This document shows positions 16,296 through 21,494 of a DNA stretch of 25,820 nt, one piece after another. The notes below the pieces were generated by a model. The model was given only the letters and a program-made list of their open reading frames with translations, had not been told where the DNA came from and did no database searches. Both the position numbers and the translations under genes were made by a program. Source of the stretch: a virus; the IMG/VR virus record IMGVR_UViG_3300042898_000529, positions 1 to 25,820 of that record, one strand, 5' to 3'. Each line of letters starts with the position of its first letter. The stretch's first letter is position 1.

Positions 16296-16359
16296 TTGTC
16301 GACTTGTCTATTTGTCGACAAATTGATTTGTCTCCATGTGTATTTGTCTCTATTTGATG
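16296..16359. repeat. 8-bp-phased TTGTC iteron-like array
   Basis: The tract reads as eight consecutive 8-mers in perfect register: TTGTCGAC, TTGTCTAT, TTGTCGAC, AAATTGAT, TTGTCTCC, ATGTGTAT, TTGTCTCT, ATTTGATG. TTGTC starts at 16296, 16304, 16312, 16328 and 16344. The third unit is also the centre of a perfect 14-bp palindrome (16310-16323). Such phased short repeats are typical of binding sites for an oligomeric initiator or repressor. Confidence 0.65.
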
Positions 16360-16437
16360 GGTAGACACTATGCCCTTAATTGTCTAACTATAAATTAAAG
16401 GTTTATTCTTAGACAGACTATCCCCCAAGTGTCTACC
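16360..16437. repeat. nested GTCTA/TAGAC inverted repeats
   Basis: GGTAGACACT (16360-16369) and AGTGTCTACC (16428-16437) form a perfect 10-bp inverted repeat. Nested inside are TGTCTAA (16381-16387) and TTAGACA (16409-16415), a perfect 7-bp pair. All four arms share the GTCTA/TAGAC core. The array follows directly after the TTGTC repeats and looks like a set of operator half-sites. Confidence 0.5.
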
Positions 16438-16449
16438 AAGTGGGGGGCA

Positions 16450-16530
16450 CTCAGTTAATTCTCAGGAAGTTCACAGGAAACTCTAAGGTTATCCATGTCC
16501 GTATGTCTCAGGTAATTCTCAGGAAACTCT
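16450..16530. repeat. direct repeat CTCAGKTAATTCTCAGGAA
   Basis: A 19-bp unit occurs at 16450-16468 and 16507-16525 with 18 of 19 identical bases. A related CAGGAAACTCT occurs at 16474-16484 and again at 16520-16530. Spacing between the two main copies is 57 bp. A binding-site role is likely, since nothing here is coding. Confidence 0.5.
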
Positions 16531-16533
16531 CAG

Positions 16534-16560
16534 ACTAGGTGTGACCTAGTTCACATGTGA
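16534..16560. promoter_or_regulatory. paired operator-like dyads upstream of rightward promoter 1
   Basis: ACTAGGT, GTG, ACCTAGT (16534-16550) is a perfect 7+3+7 dyad. TCACATGTGA (16551-16560) is a perfect 10-bp palindrome adjoining it. GTGACCT occurs in both, at 16541 and 16557. They end 28 bp before the -35 of promoter 1, a normal distance for an activator or repressor. Confidence 0.5.
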
Positions 16561-16587
16561 CCTGCATCACTTGAGCGTGTTTTCGAT

Positions 16588-16616
16588 TTGACATGGGGGG
16601 ATTGAGCGTGTAAAGT
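16588..16616 (+). promoter_or_regulatory. rightward promoter 1
   Basis: TTGACA (16588-16593) and TAAAGT (16611-16616) are separated by exactly 17 bp. The decamer TTGAGCGTGT occurs at 16571-16580 and at 16602-16611, 31 bp apart (about three helical turns). The second copy covers the spacer end and the first base of the -10 box, so a protein bound there would block RNA polymerase. Confidence 0.6.
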
Positions 16617-16666
16617 GTGCTTTGTAAATCGGATAGGGGGCAGACCCCCAAAGGGTTACAAAGTAC
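16617..16666. other. long nested hairpin at the promoter 1 start point
   Basis: GTGCTTTGTAA (16617-16627) pairs with TTACAAAGTAC (16656-16666) over 11 bp, with one G-T wobble in the RNA. Inside it, GGGGG (16636-16640) and CCCCC (16645-16649) form a second stem. It begins immediately after the -10 box, so part acts on DNA and part would be in the leader RNA. An operator or attenuator is possible. Confidence 0.5.
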
Positions 16667-16689
16667 GACACGCCGTCAATCGTGGGTAA

Positions 16690-16724
16690 TTGACAAAGTG
16701 AGAATAGTTCGATACAATTCTCAC
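16690..16724 (+). promoter_or_regulatory. rightward promoter 2 with embedded 8-bp dyad
   Basis: TTGACA (16690-16695) and TACAAT (16713-16718) are 17 bp apart, close to the vegetative consensus. GTGAGAAT (16698-16705) and ATTCTCAC (16717-16724) form a perfect 8-bp inverted repeat that encloses most of the spacer and -10 box, the geometry of a repressor operator. ACGACACGCCGTCAAT (16665-16680) upstream recurs at promoter 3. Confidence 0.65.
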
Positions 16725-16794
16725 AAGATAGGCAGACCTAGCCTCACTTATGTGAGCCCCTAGAGCGTCACTTATCAAAATTGCATAGTGTCAT

Positions 16795-16863
16795 GGTAGG
16801 GGGTGGCTTGATTGCCACTAGTAGCAGACCCGTTGGGGTTGGTTGCACGACTCACCCCCTACC
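16795..16863 (+). ncRNA. 69-nt structured element closed by 11-bp stem
   Basis: GGTAGGGGGTG (16795-16805) and CACCCCCTACC (16853-16863) are perfectly complementary over 11 bp. Between them GTGGC and GCCAC (16803-16807 and 16814-16818) form a 5-bp hairpin, overlapping the stem end by 3 bases. ACCC with GGGT (16828-16839) gives a small third arm. It lies downstream of promoter 2, so it would be transcribed as a three-way-junction-like RNA. It lacks the TTC loop and arm spacing of a tRNA. Small RNA, leader element and DNA operator are all possible. Confidence 0.4.
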
Positions 16864-16882
16864 TACACGACACGCCGACAAT

Positions 16883-16911
16883 TTGACAAAGTAAAGCAAG
16901 TGTAGTAAAGT
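16883..16911 (+). promoter_or_regulatory. rightward promoter 3
   Basis: TTGACA (16883-16888) and TAAAGT (16906-16911) have a 17-bp spacer. The upstream ACGACACGCCGACAAT (16867-16882) repeats the element upstream of promoter 2 with one base changed and runs straight into the -35. Transcription would start near 16918, giving a leader of about 25 bases for the 99-residue gene. Confidence 0.65.
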
Positions 16912-16941
16912 ACCACTTAACAACTAGACGAAAGGCACGAC

Positions 16942-17241
16942 ATGACCTACAACCCTTACGGGGGTTTAGGTAGCATAGTCGTAACGCCCCGTAAGGTTCA
17001 AGCGACAGACCGTCGCTTAGGCACTATAGGCGCACGACTAACGGACACTAAGCATGGTAAGGCTGTACGCCGTACACGCCCACGCCACGCTGTAACGACC
17101 AACCGACCTAAGGTTGAGCGTGTGCTACCAACCCTAAGCGAACACGAACAGGAACGCCTAGCGCGTATCCTTGCACTAGCCGAACGCGAACGCGAGTTCC
17201 GCGCCACGCTCCCAAGCGTCCACATAGACGCGAACGACTAG
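16942..17241 (+). CDS. basic hypothetical early protein
   Basis: The first gene of the rightward module encodes 99 residues. The N-terminal 60 are basic and probably flexible (YGGLGSIVVTPRKVQATDRRLG, then AVRRTRPRHAVTTNRPK). The last 40 form a charged helix (LSEHEQERLARILALAEREREFRAT). AAAGG lies 8 bases before the ATG and promoter 3 is just upstream. Being the first early product, basic and helical, it could be a DNA-binding regulator, but no known HTH is visible. Confidence 0.65.
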   Translation: MTYNPYGGLGSIVVTPRKVQATDRRLGTIGARLTDTKHGKAVRRTRPRHAVTTNRPKVERVLPTLSEHEQERLARILALAEREREFRATLPSVHIDAND

Positions 17242-17296
17242 AATTACGCCACGCCTAGCGATAGGCTACATAGGTTCACGACCTAGCGTGGCACGA

Positions 17297-17326
17297 CTTG
17301 ACAAGCCGTCAAGCCTATGGTAGGCT
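17297..17326 (+). promoter_or_regulatory. promoter 4, both boxes covered by dyads
   Basis: TTGACA (17298-17303) and TAGGCT (17321-17326), an acceptable actinobacterial -10, have a 17-bp spacer. CTTGAC, AAGCC, GTCAAG (17297-17313) is a perfect dyad covering the -35, and AGCCTA, TGG, TAGGCT (17312-17326) is a perfect dyad covering the -10. The promoter lies 31 bases before the 40-residue gene. Confidence 0.55.
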
Positions 17327-17356
17327 ACGCCTATCAAACTAGAGAGAGGTAATCGC

Positions 17357-17479
17357 ATGGCACTCGTTCGTGACGTGGTCAAAGTGACCATTAAAGAATT
17401 AGGGTTCAGCAAGGTTGAGCCTGTGTCTAAGCAAGATTGGCAGATTGTGAATAACTATCTGCTTGAAAGGTGCAAGTAA
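17357..17479 (+). CDS. small hypothetical protein, 40 residues
   Basis: The frame starts at ATG 17357 with GAGAGAGG 9 bases upstream, and stops with TAA at 17477-17479, overlapping the next ATG. The product (MALVRDVVKVTIKELGFSKV, then EPVSKQDWQIVNNYLLERCK) has a plausible fold of two helices and a single Cys near the end. It is the first gene after promoter 4. No family is recognised. The strong ribosome-binding site and TAATG coupling support it. Confidence 0.6.
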   Translation: MALVRDVVKVTIKELGFSKVEPVSKQDWQIVNNYLLERCK

Positions 17480-17619
17480 TGACACTCTCAGCAAGTGACT
17501 TGTTCGCACTACTGATAGCGTTGCTATCGGTCAACATGCTACTAATCGTAGCCTTCCGTAGAGTGTACGTATTAGAGCGTAGACTCCGTAGGTACGAGGG
17601 CTACTATGACGCACGATAA
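17479..17619 (+). CDS. small single-pass membrane protein
   Basis: This 46-residue frame starts at 17479, overlapping the upstream stop by one base. One hydrophobic helix spans residues 8-26 (LFALLIALLSVNMLLIVAF), and a strongly basic tail follows (RRVYVLERRLRRYEGYYDAR). The basic residues after the helix predict a cytoplasmic C-terminus. It could be a host-membrane effector or a minor lysis protein, but it lies far from the endolysin gene. There is no recognisable family. Confidence 0.6.
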   Translation: MTLSASDLFALLIALLSVNMLLIVAFRRVYVLERRLRRYEGYYDAR

Positions 17620-17794
17620 CCTACTATTGAACCTTACACAACGTGAGGTTGAGGTCGTCCGTATGGCACTACGCCTACAAGAGGACAACCATAAGCGCAA
17701 CGATTTCACTCACCTATTGGTTGAGGTACAAGACTTGCGCTCCAAGATTGCAGACATGATTATTGACAACGCACGTGAATTGACAAGGGCATAA
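17606..17794 (+). CDS. small helical hypothetical protein
   Basis: The ATG at 17606 lies inside the end of the membrane-protein gene (14-base overlap) and has GAGGG upstream. The 62-residue product is acidic-basic and fully helical in appearance (LLNLTQREVEVVRMALRLQEDNHKRN, then VEVQDLRSKIADMIIDNARELTRA), with a possible coiled coil. No family is recognised. It ends before promoter 5, so it closes the small operon of three genes driven by promoter 4. Confidence 0.65.
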   Translation: MTHDNLLLNLTQREVEVVRMALRLQEDNHKRNDFTHLLVEVQDLRSKIADMIIDNARELTRA

Positions 17795-17808
17795 CACTAT
17801 GCTATACT
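17780..17808 (+). promoter_or_regulatory. promoter 5, upstream of the amidoligase cassette
   Basis: TTGACA (17780-17785) and TATACT (17803-17808) have an exact 17-bp spacer. GCATA, ACAC, TATGC (17789-17802) is a 5-bp dyad inside the spacer. The start point would be near 17815, about 27 bases before the amidoligase ATG. The cassette therefore has its own strong host-type promoter in addition to read-through. Confidence 0.65.
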
Positions 17809-17841
17809 ACAACTACAAGATGACGAGAGGGGGTGAGATAC

Positions 17842-19137
17842 ATGGAGAATGATGACAACACTAGAGAGTGTACGACTTGCTCTAGTACGATAGATGACGG
17901 TGACGAGATAGTCATGAACGAGCACGTTTACTGCACAGATTGTGTGTTTGTGTGTGAGGATTGTGATGATGTAAGAGACACAGATAACCGCATACTCGTT
18001 GGAGTCATGAGTTACTGTGAGGATTGCGCTAGTATTTGTGAACGTTGTTCTGAAGGCATGGACAATGACTCTAGTCGCACAGTAGACAGAGACGAGTCAT
18101 GGTGTGAGTATTGTTGGGAGAATTACAGTTACTATTGCGAGTCATGTTGTGAGTCGTGGTCAGGTGATTGTACTTATGTACAGGATACGCCATACTGTGA
18201 GCGTTGCTACGAGTCGGAGTGTTATTGGTGTGAGGATTGTGATGAGAGTTACACCAACGATAACCGTTGCGAGTGTGGTGATGATGACAACAGAGGTGGT
18301 GGTAGGTGTTGTCGTGCGTACCGTTCAAGCGGTACCATACATGACTACTCATGCAAGCCTAGCCCTATGTTCAAGGGCACAAGCAAGCACAACATGTATC
18401 TAGGCTTCGAGTTAGAGACAGAGGTACAATCGCTTGATACTGGTGCTTACTACGCCTCTAGTAACCTAGACGGTGTAGCATACCTCAAGCATGACGGAAG
18501 TATTGGTAATGGGTTCGAGATAGTAACCCACCCACATACACACCAACAGTATCGTGACAATAGTAAGTTACTATGGGATACGATAGACAGATTACGCACA
18601 GACTATGGTGCTAGGTCATGGGATACAGATACCTGCGGCTTACACATACACCTAAGTCGTAAGGGTTTCAGTAGTGGCGCACACCTTCACAGGTTCATAG
18701 CCCTAGTGTACCACAATGCACCACAGATGATGAAGTTAGCAGGTCGTAAGACTAGGTTCGCTAGGTTCAATGACGTGTACACCTTTGATGAGTACGACCG
18801 ACCAGTATTCTCAATCAAGCACAAGGTCGGACACCCTAACAGTTTCATGAGTGAACGCTACTCAGCAGTCAATACTCAGAACGAACACACCATAGAATTG
18901 CGCTTCTTTAGAGGCACAATGAATACAAGTGGAGTGCTAAGTGCCCTAGACTTAGCGCAAGCCATGGTAGAATACACTAGGGAACTACGACTAGATGACG
19001 TCAAACTTGGCGCACTATCTTGGGACTGGTTCGCTGACTATGTAGTGTCTAACAATGGACTCTACCCCGACCTGTACTCTAGGTTGGACAAGATACAATC
19101 AGTAGATGTCAACAAGCCTATCAAGGCTAACGCGTAG
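17842..19137 (+). CDS. amidoligase-family protein with large N-terminal zinc-ribbon region
   Basis: The 431-residue protein combines two parts. Residues 8-171 carry 26 Cys, mostly as CxxC pairs in LIM-like or ribbon-like order, so several structural zincs are likely. Residues about 184-425 show the Amidoligase_2-type (glutamine-synthetase-like carboxylate-amine ligase) pattern: GFELETE (188-194), KHDGSIGNGFEIVTHP (216-231), CGLHIHLSR (265-273), SERYSAVN (337-344) and TIELRFFRGTMN (350-361). The Glu, His and Arg residues of these motifs would bind ATP-Mg and the carboxylate. The family joins an amine to a carboxylate using ATP; the substrate here is unknown. I chose the ATG at 17842 over a GTG nine bases earlier, because the GGGGG ribosome-binding site fits only the ATG. 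A glutamine amidotransferase follows 12 bases later. Confidence 0.85.
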   Translation: MENDDNTRECTTCSSTIDDGDEIVMNEHVYCTDCVFVCEDCDDVRDTDNRILVGVMSYCEDCASICERCSEGMDNDSSRTVDRDESWCEYCWENYSYYCESCCESWSGDCTYVQDTPYCERCYESECYWCEDCDESYTNDNRCECGDDDNRGGGRCCRAYRSSGTIHDYSCKPSPMFKGTSKHNMYLGFELETEVQSLDTGAYYASSNLDGVAYLKHDGSIGNGFEIVTHPHTHQQYRDNSKLLWDTIDRLRTDYGARSWDTDTCGLHIHLSRKGFSSGAHLHRFIALVYHNAPQMMKLAGRKTRFARFNDVYTFDEYDRPVFSIKHKVGHPNSFMSERYSAVNTQNEHTIELRFFRGTMNTSGVLSALDLAQAMVEYTRELRLDDVKLGALSWDWFADYVVSNNGLYPDLYSRLDKIQSVDVNKPIKANA

Positions 19138-19149
19138 GGAGATGATAAC

Positions 19150-19992
19150 ATGTGCTTACTTATAGTGTGCGAGCCTGGCTCGACACCTAATAAAGCAGAC
19201 TTACACGCTGGTGCGTGTAGTAATCCACACGGATTTGGATTTGCTATTCATGCTGGCGATAAGATTATCTCAGAGCGTAGCATGTCTGCTAAGAAATCAA
19301 TCGCACGCTTCTTGGAATTACGCAAGCAATTCCCAGACGGATACGCCATGTGGCACGCACGATACGCCACACATGGTGTTAAGAACGAGCAGAACTGTCA
19401 CCCATTCGTGGTTGGTGGTGATGAGCGTACTTACCTAGCACACAACGGTGTGCTTGACATAAGTATCGGCAAGTCTGACAAGCGTAGCGATACGCGAGTC
19501 TTCGCTGAGGATACACTACCTAGAATTGGTGGTGTGTCTGCACTCGATGATGATAACGTATGGATTATGGTAGAGTCGTGGGCTAGTGGTAGCAAGGTTG
19601 CTATCCTAACCTGCGACCCGACCGCACAACACCCTATGTATCTCATCAACGAGAAGTCAGGGTCATGGGACAATGAGGGTATTTGGTGGTCTAATCAGAG
19701 CCACAAACGCACAACATACCTAGAGCCTAAGCCCACAATGGCAATCAAACCTTATGCTTACGAGCCACGTGAGTACTCAATGCTTAAAGATGGTATGTGG
19801 GACTATGAAGTAGAGGTAGACTTAGAAGTCTGCCCCTATTGCGAGTCAGCCACAGACTTGACAGACAACCCGTACTACTGTAACATGTGCAAGTCATGCT
19901 TTGATTGTTCAATCATGATAGATGACTGTCTATGTTACACACCAAACACTAACTGGCAAAGCAAACAATCGCTAAGCCAATTCCTATACTAA
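19150..19992 (+). CDS. class II glutamine amidotransferase-like protein with zinc-ribbon tail
   Basis: This 280-residue protein begins Met-Cys, so Met removal would expose Cys1, the N-terminal nucleophile of class II amidotransferases. Further motifs fit the family: NPHGFGFAIH (25-34), MWHARYATHG (67-76), NCHPF (82-86), LAHNG (96-100) and SDTRVFAE (113-120). The domain hydrolyses glutamine to release ammonia. The C-terminus has eight Cys in CPYC, CNMC, CFDC and CLC (228-262), a probable zinc ribbon absent from the basic domain. It shares an operon with the amidoligase, so ammonia or an amidated group could pass between them. No separate synthase domain is present, so the acceptor is supplied elsewhere, most simply by the amidoligase. 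Confidence 0.85.
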   Translation: MCLLIVCEPGSTPNKADLHAGACSNPHGFGFAIHAGDKIISERSMSAKKSIARFLELRKQFPDGYAMWHARYATHGVKNEQNCHPFVVGGDERTYLAHNGVLDISIGKSDKRSDTRVFAEDTLPRIGGVSALDDDNVWIMVESWASGSKVAILTCDPTAQHPMYLINEKSGSWDNEGIWWSNQSHKRTTYLEPKPTMAIKPYAYEPREYSMLKDGMWDYEVEVDLEVCPYCESATDLTDNPYYCNMCKSCFDCSIMIDDCLCYTPNTNWQSKQSLSQFLY

Positions 19993-20009
19993 CAACAGAG
20001 AGGTAACAA

Positions 20010-20276
20010 ATGTCCACAACCCAAGCCATTCTCGGTCTTGCTGATGAACTACGTATCATCGCAGACGAGATTTCATACAACGCGTTCGACTCATCGAGCG
20101 ACTACCCTAAGCGTGGTACTATCGTGAAGGCACTACCTTCACAGACACGCTTCAAGCCTAAGTCTATGTGGGTATCACTAGGCAACGGCACATACAAGCA
20201 CCTTACTGGTAGCAAGGGGCTTACCACAACGCACGAACGCCTTGACGGTTACACAGAAGTAATCTTCGAAGCATAA
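20010..20276 (+). CDS. hypothetical protein after amidotransferase gene
   Basis: The 88-residue protein has a helical N-terminus (TQAILGLADELRIIADEI) and a beta-rich basic remainder (YPKRGTIVKALPSQTRFKPKSMWVSLGNGTYKHL). Residues 30-80 could form a small barrel of the SH3 or KOW type, but this is only a guess from strand pattern. It follows the amidotransferase by 17 bases with ACAGAGAGGT as its ribosome-binding leader. That leader recurs before the next gene. It may belong to the same cassette. Confidence 0.65.
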   Translation: MSTTQAILGLADELRIIADEISYNAFDSSSDYPKRGTIVKALPSQTRFKPKSMWVSLGNGTYKHLTGSKGLTTTHERLDGYTEVIFEA

Positions 20277-20333
20277 TCTGTGACCTGAGTATGTCCATAA
20301 ACTGCTCACTAACATTAACAGAGAGGTTATACA

Positions 20334-20498
20334 ATGACACAGGAACAACCTATCATGGGTTATGTGACTAGCACCACACTTGACGACGGAGAAGTTGTAT
20401 TGTATGGTGTGTTCGAGACATTAGATAAGGCGCACGAGTTTGGTTCTAAGTTAATCAACCACGTAGCGTACACAATTTATCCACCAACACTACACTAG
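20334..20498 (+). CDS. small hypothetical protein, 54 residues
   Basis: The frame runs from ATG at 20334 to TAG at 20496-20498, with ACAGAGAGGT upstream, nearly identical to the leader of the previous gene. The product (MTQEQPIMGYVTSTTLDDGE, then VVLYGVFETLDKAHEFGSKL) has beta-beta-alpha character and a DKAHEFG helix reminiscent of small phage proteins. No known domain. It ends 9 bases before the acidic 35-residue gene. Confidence 0.6.
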   Translation: MTQEQPIMGYVTSTTLDDGEVVLYGVFETLDKAHEFGSKLINHVAYTIYPPTLH

Positions 20499-20507
20499 GG
20501 AGATACT

Positions 20508-20615
20508 ATGAGTTATGAACCACAACTTGACGACGACATAGCGTTAGGGTATGATGAAGAAGAGGAACTTGATGAAGAGTTCGACGAGATGACAGAGATA
20601 GCACTAGAGAGATAG
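20508..20615 (+). CDS. very acidic mini-protein
   Basis: This 35-residue frame has about half its residues Asp or Glu (PQLDDDIALGYDEEEELDEE followed by FDEMTEIALER), only one Arg and no Lys. GGGAG lies 6 bases before the ATG. It sits directly before the WhiB gene in the same direction. Such strongly acidic mini-proteins can mimic DNA or bind RNA polymerase, but there is no evidence beyond composition. Confidence 0.55.
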   Translation: MSYEPQLDDDIALGYDEEEELDEEFDEMTEIALER

Positions 20616-20623
20616 GATTAACA

Positions 20624-20896
20624 ATGAATGGTCTATGTACAGGTGACGTTAACCCTGACCTATGGTTTTCTAACACAGTTAACAATGCAGTACGAGCACT
20701 AACGATTTGCTCATACTGTCCTGCTGTGGTAGAATGTAAGGCAGAAGGCATGAAGCCAGACAACATAGACTATGGAGTTTGGGGTGGCACACTATCAGGT
20801 GAGCGACTATTAGAAGCAGGTGAACCTATCGATAGCGAGTACAGAAGTACAGCGGTAGCGTTTGCTACTAAGGTTAGAGAGAAGGTAAGCCTGTGA
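20624..20896 (+). CDS. WhiB-family iron-sulfur transcription regulator
   Basis: The 90-residue protein has the four Cys that bind a 4Fe-4S cluster: C5 (LCTGDVNPDLWF), C29 and C32 (ICSYC), and C38 (VECKAEGM). The family turn GVWGG follows at residues 51-55. WhiB proteins bind the vegetative sigma factor of actinobacteria and change promoter choice. Phage copies, such as that of mycobacteriophage TM4, can repress host WhiB genes. The basic C-terminal helix (TAVAFATKVREKVSL) is shorter than in host members. The stop overlaps the GTG of the endolysin gene. This gene is the best evidence for an actinobacterial host. Confidence 0.92.
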   Translation: MNGLCTGDVNPDLWFSNTVNNAVRALTICSYCPAVVECKAEGMKPDNIDYGVWGGTLSGERLLEAGEPIDSEYRSTAVAFATKVREKVSL

Positions 20897-21285
20897 AAGC
20901 ATTAAGTTTCTTGCTACTTGTATTAGTAGTATGGTTTGTATCGGACAACTCAAAACAAAGCACGGACACAACAGACAAAGGCGTGCAAGTTACTTGGAGT
21001 AAGGAAGATAGCAAGGCATACGCTAGAGATAAACTCAGCGAGTGGCAAGATGAGCAGTGGTCATGCCTCAGCAGATTATGGGGTAAAGAATCAGCATGGA
21101 ATCCTGATGCTTGGAATAGCATTCGGGTGATGGGGAAGCATGCTGGTGGTATACCTCAACTGTTGGGGCTTGACCCTGCAACACCAGCACCACGACAGAT
21201 AGAGCGTGGGCTGGATTATATTTACTACAGATACGGAACGCCATGCGACGCATGGCTACACTTCAAACAGAAAGGTTGGCACTGA
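20893..21285 (+). CDS. membrane-anchored lytic transglycosylase-like endolysin
   Basis: The start is GTG at 20893, overlapping the WhiB stop, with AAGG upstream. Residues 4-16 form a hydrophobic segment (LSFLLLVLVVWFV) that is either a signal-anchor or a weak signal peptide. Residues 50-130 match the SLT/Rpf-like lysozyme superfamily: WSCLSRLWGKESAWNPDAWN with Glu66 as the probable catalytic acid, AGGIPQLLG, then RQIERGLDYIYYRYGTPCDAW. Cys58 and Cys118 are placed for a disulfide, which fits an extracytoplasmic enzyme. It would cleave peptidoglycan glycan strands. No classical holin lies beside it, so export through the anchor is possible. Confidence 0.82.
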   Translation: MKALSFLLLVLVVWFVSDNSKQSTDTTDKGVQVTWSKEDSKAYARDKLSEWQDEQWSCLSRLWGKESAWNPDAWNSIRVMGKHAGGIPQLLGLDPATPAPRQIERGLDYIYYRYGTPCDAWLHFKQKGWH

Positions 21286-21494
21286 TGAGCCTACTAGAGG
21301 ACTATAAAGTATTGTGCATGTCATGTAACAAACCAATTACAAGTGACCCTTTGCGTGTACCAGTACCAGCAAGAGGTAACAGACCAGCAACAGAGCACCT
21401 GTTCCACAGTTCAGCCATCGAGTGTGCATACGCACCTGAGACGCACTACATACACATGCGTAACACTAAATACAGAGGTGACAAACTTGGCTAA
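21285..21494 (+). CDS. small CxxC protein
   Basis: The ATG at 21285 overlaps the endolysin stop (TGATG) and has AAAGG 8 bases upstream. A longer in-frame extension upstream would lie inside the endolysin gene and has no ribosome-binding site. The 69-residue product has CMSC near residue 11 (VLCMSCNKPITSDP), then RPATEHLFHSSAIECAY. C11, C14, H53-type residues and a later Cys could form one zinc site. It is the first of a chain of overlapping small genes, several with CxxC motifs. Confidence 0.6.
   Translation: MSLLEDYKVLCMSCNKPITSDPLRVPVPARGNRPATEHLFHSSAIECAYAPETHYIHMRNTKYRGDKLG

Larger units (their letters stand above)
15976..16941. other. 966-base non-coding control region between divergent operons
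   Basis: No ORF here has both a ribosome-binding site and plausible composition. The region separates leftward late genes from rightward early genes. It contains at least four promoters, many perfect dyads, direct repeats, an 8-bp-phased motif array and a 28-bp all-A/T tract. The individual elements are listed separately. Together they suggest the main regulatory switch, with a replication origin as a second possibility because iteron-like repeats, dyads and an A/T tract occur together. Confidence 0.7.

Noticed and set aside
16296-16530. CRISPR array
   Set aside because: Repeat units are 5-19 bp with irregular or very short spacing, and no repeat of 24-37 bp with unique spacers or cas gene is present.
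16795-16863. Possible tRNA gene
   Set aside because: The closing stem is 11 bp rather than 7, there is no TTC-type loop at the right place and no clear 5-bp anticodon stem with 7-base loop.
16793-16894. ORF of 33 codons starting MVGGGLIATSS
   Set aside because: No ribosome-binding site, it coincides with the strong 11-bp stem, and the -35 box of promoter 3 lies within it.
18071-18352. Minus-strand ORF rich in His/Thr/Asn opposite the Cys-rich region
   Set aside because: It is the expected antisense of repeated TGT/TGC and GAT/GAC codons and has no start signals.
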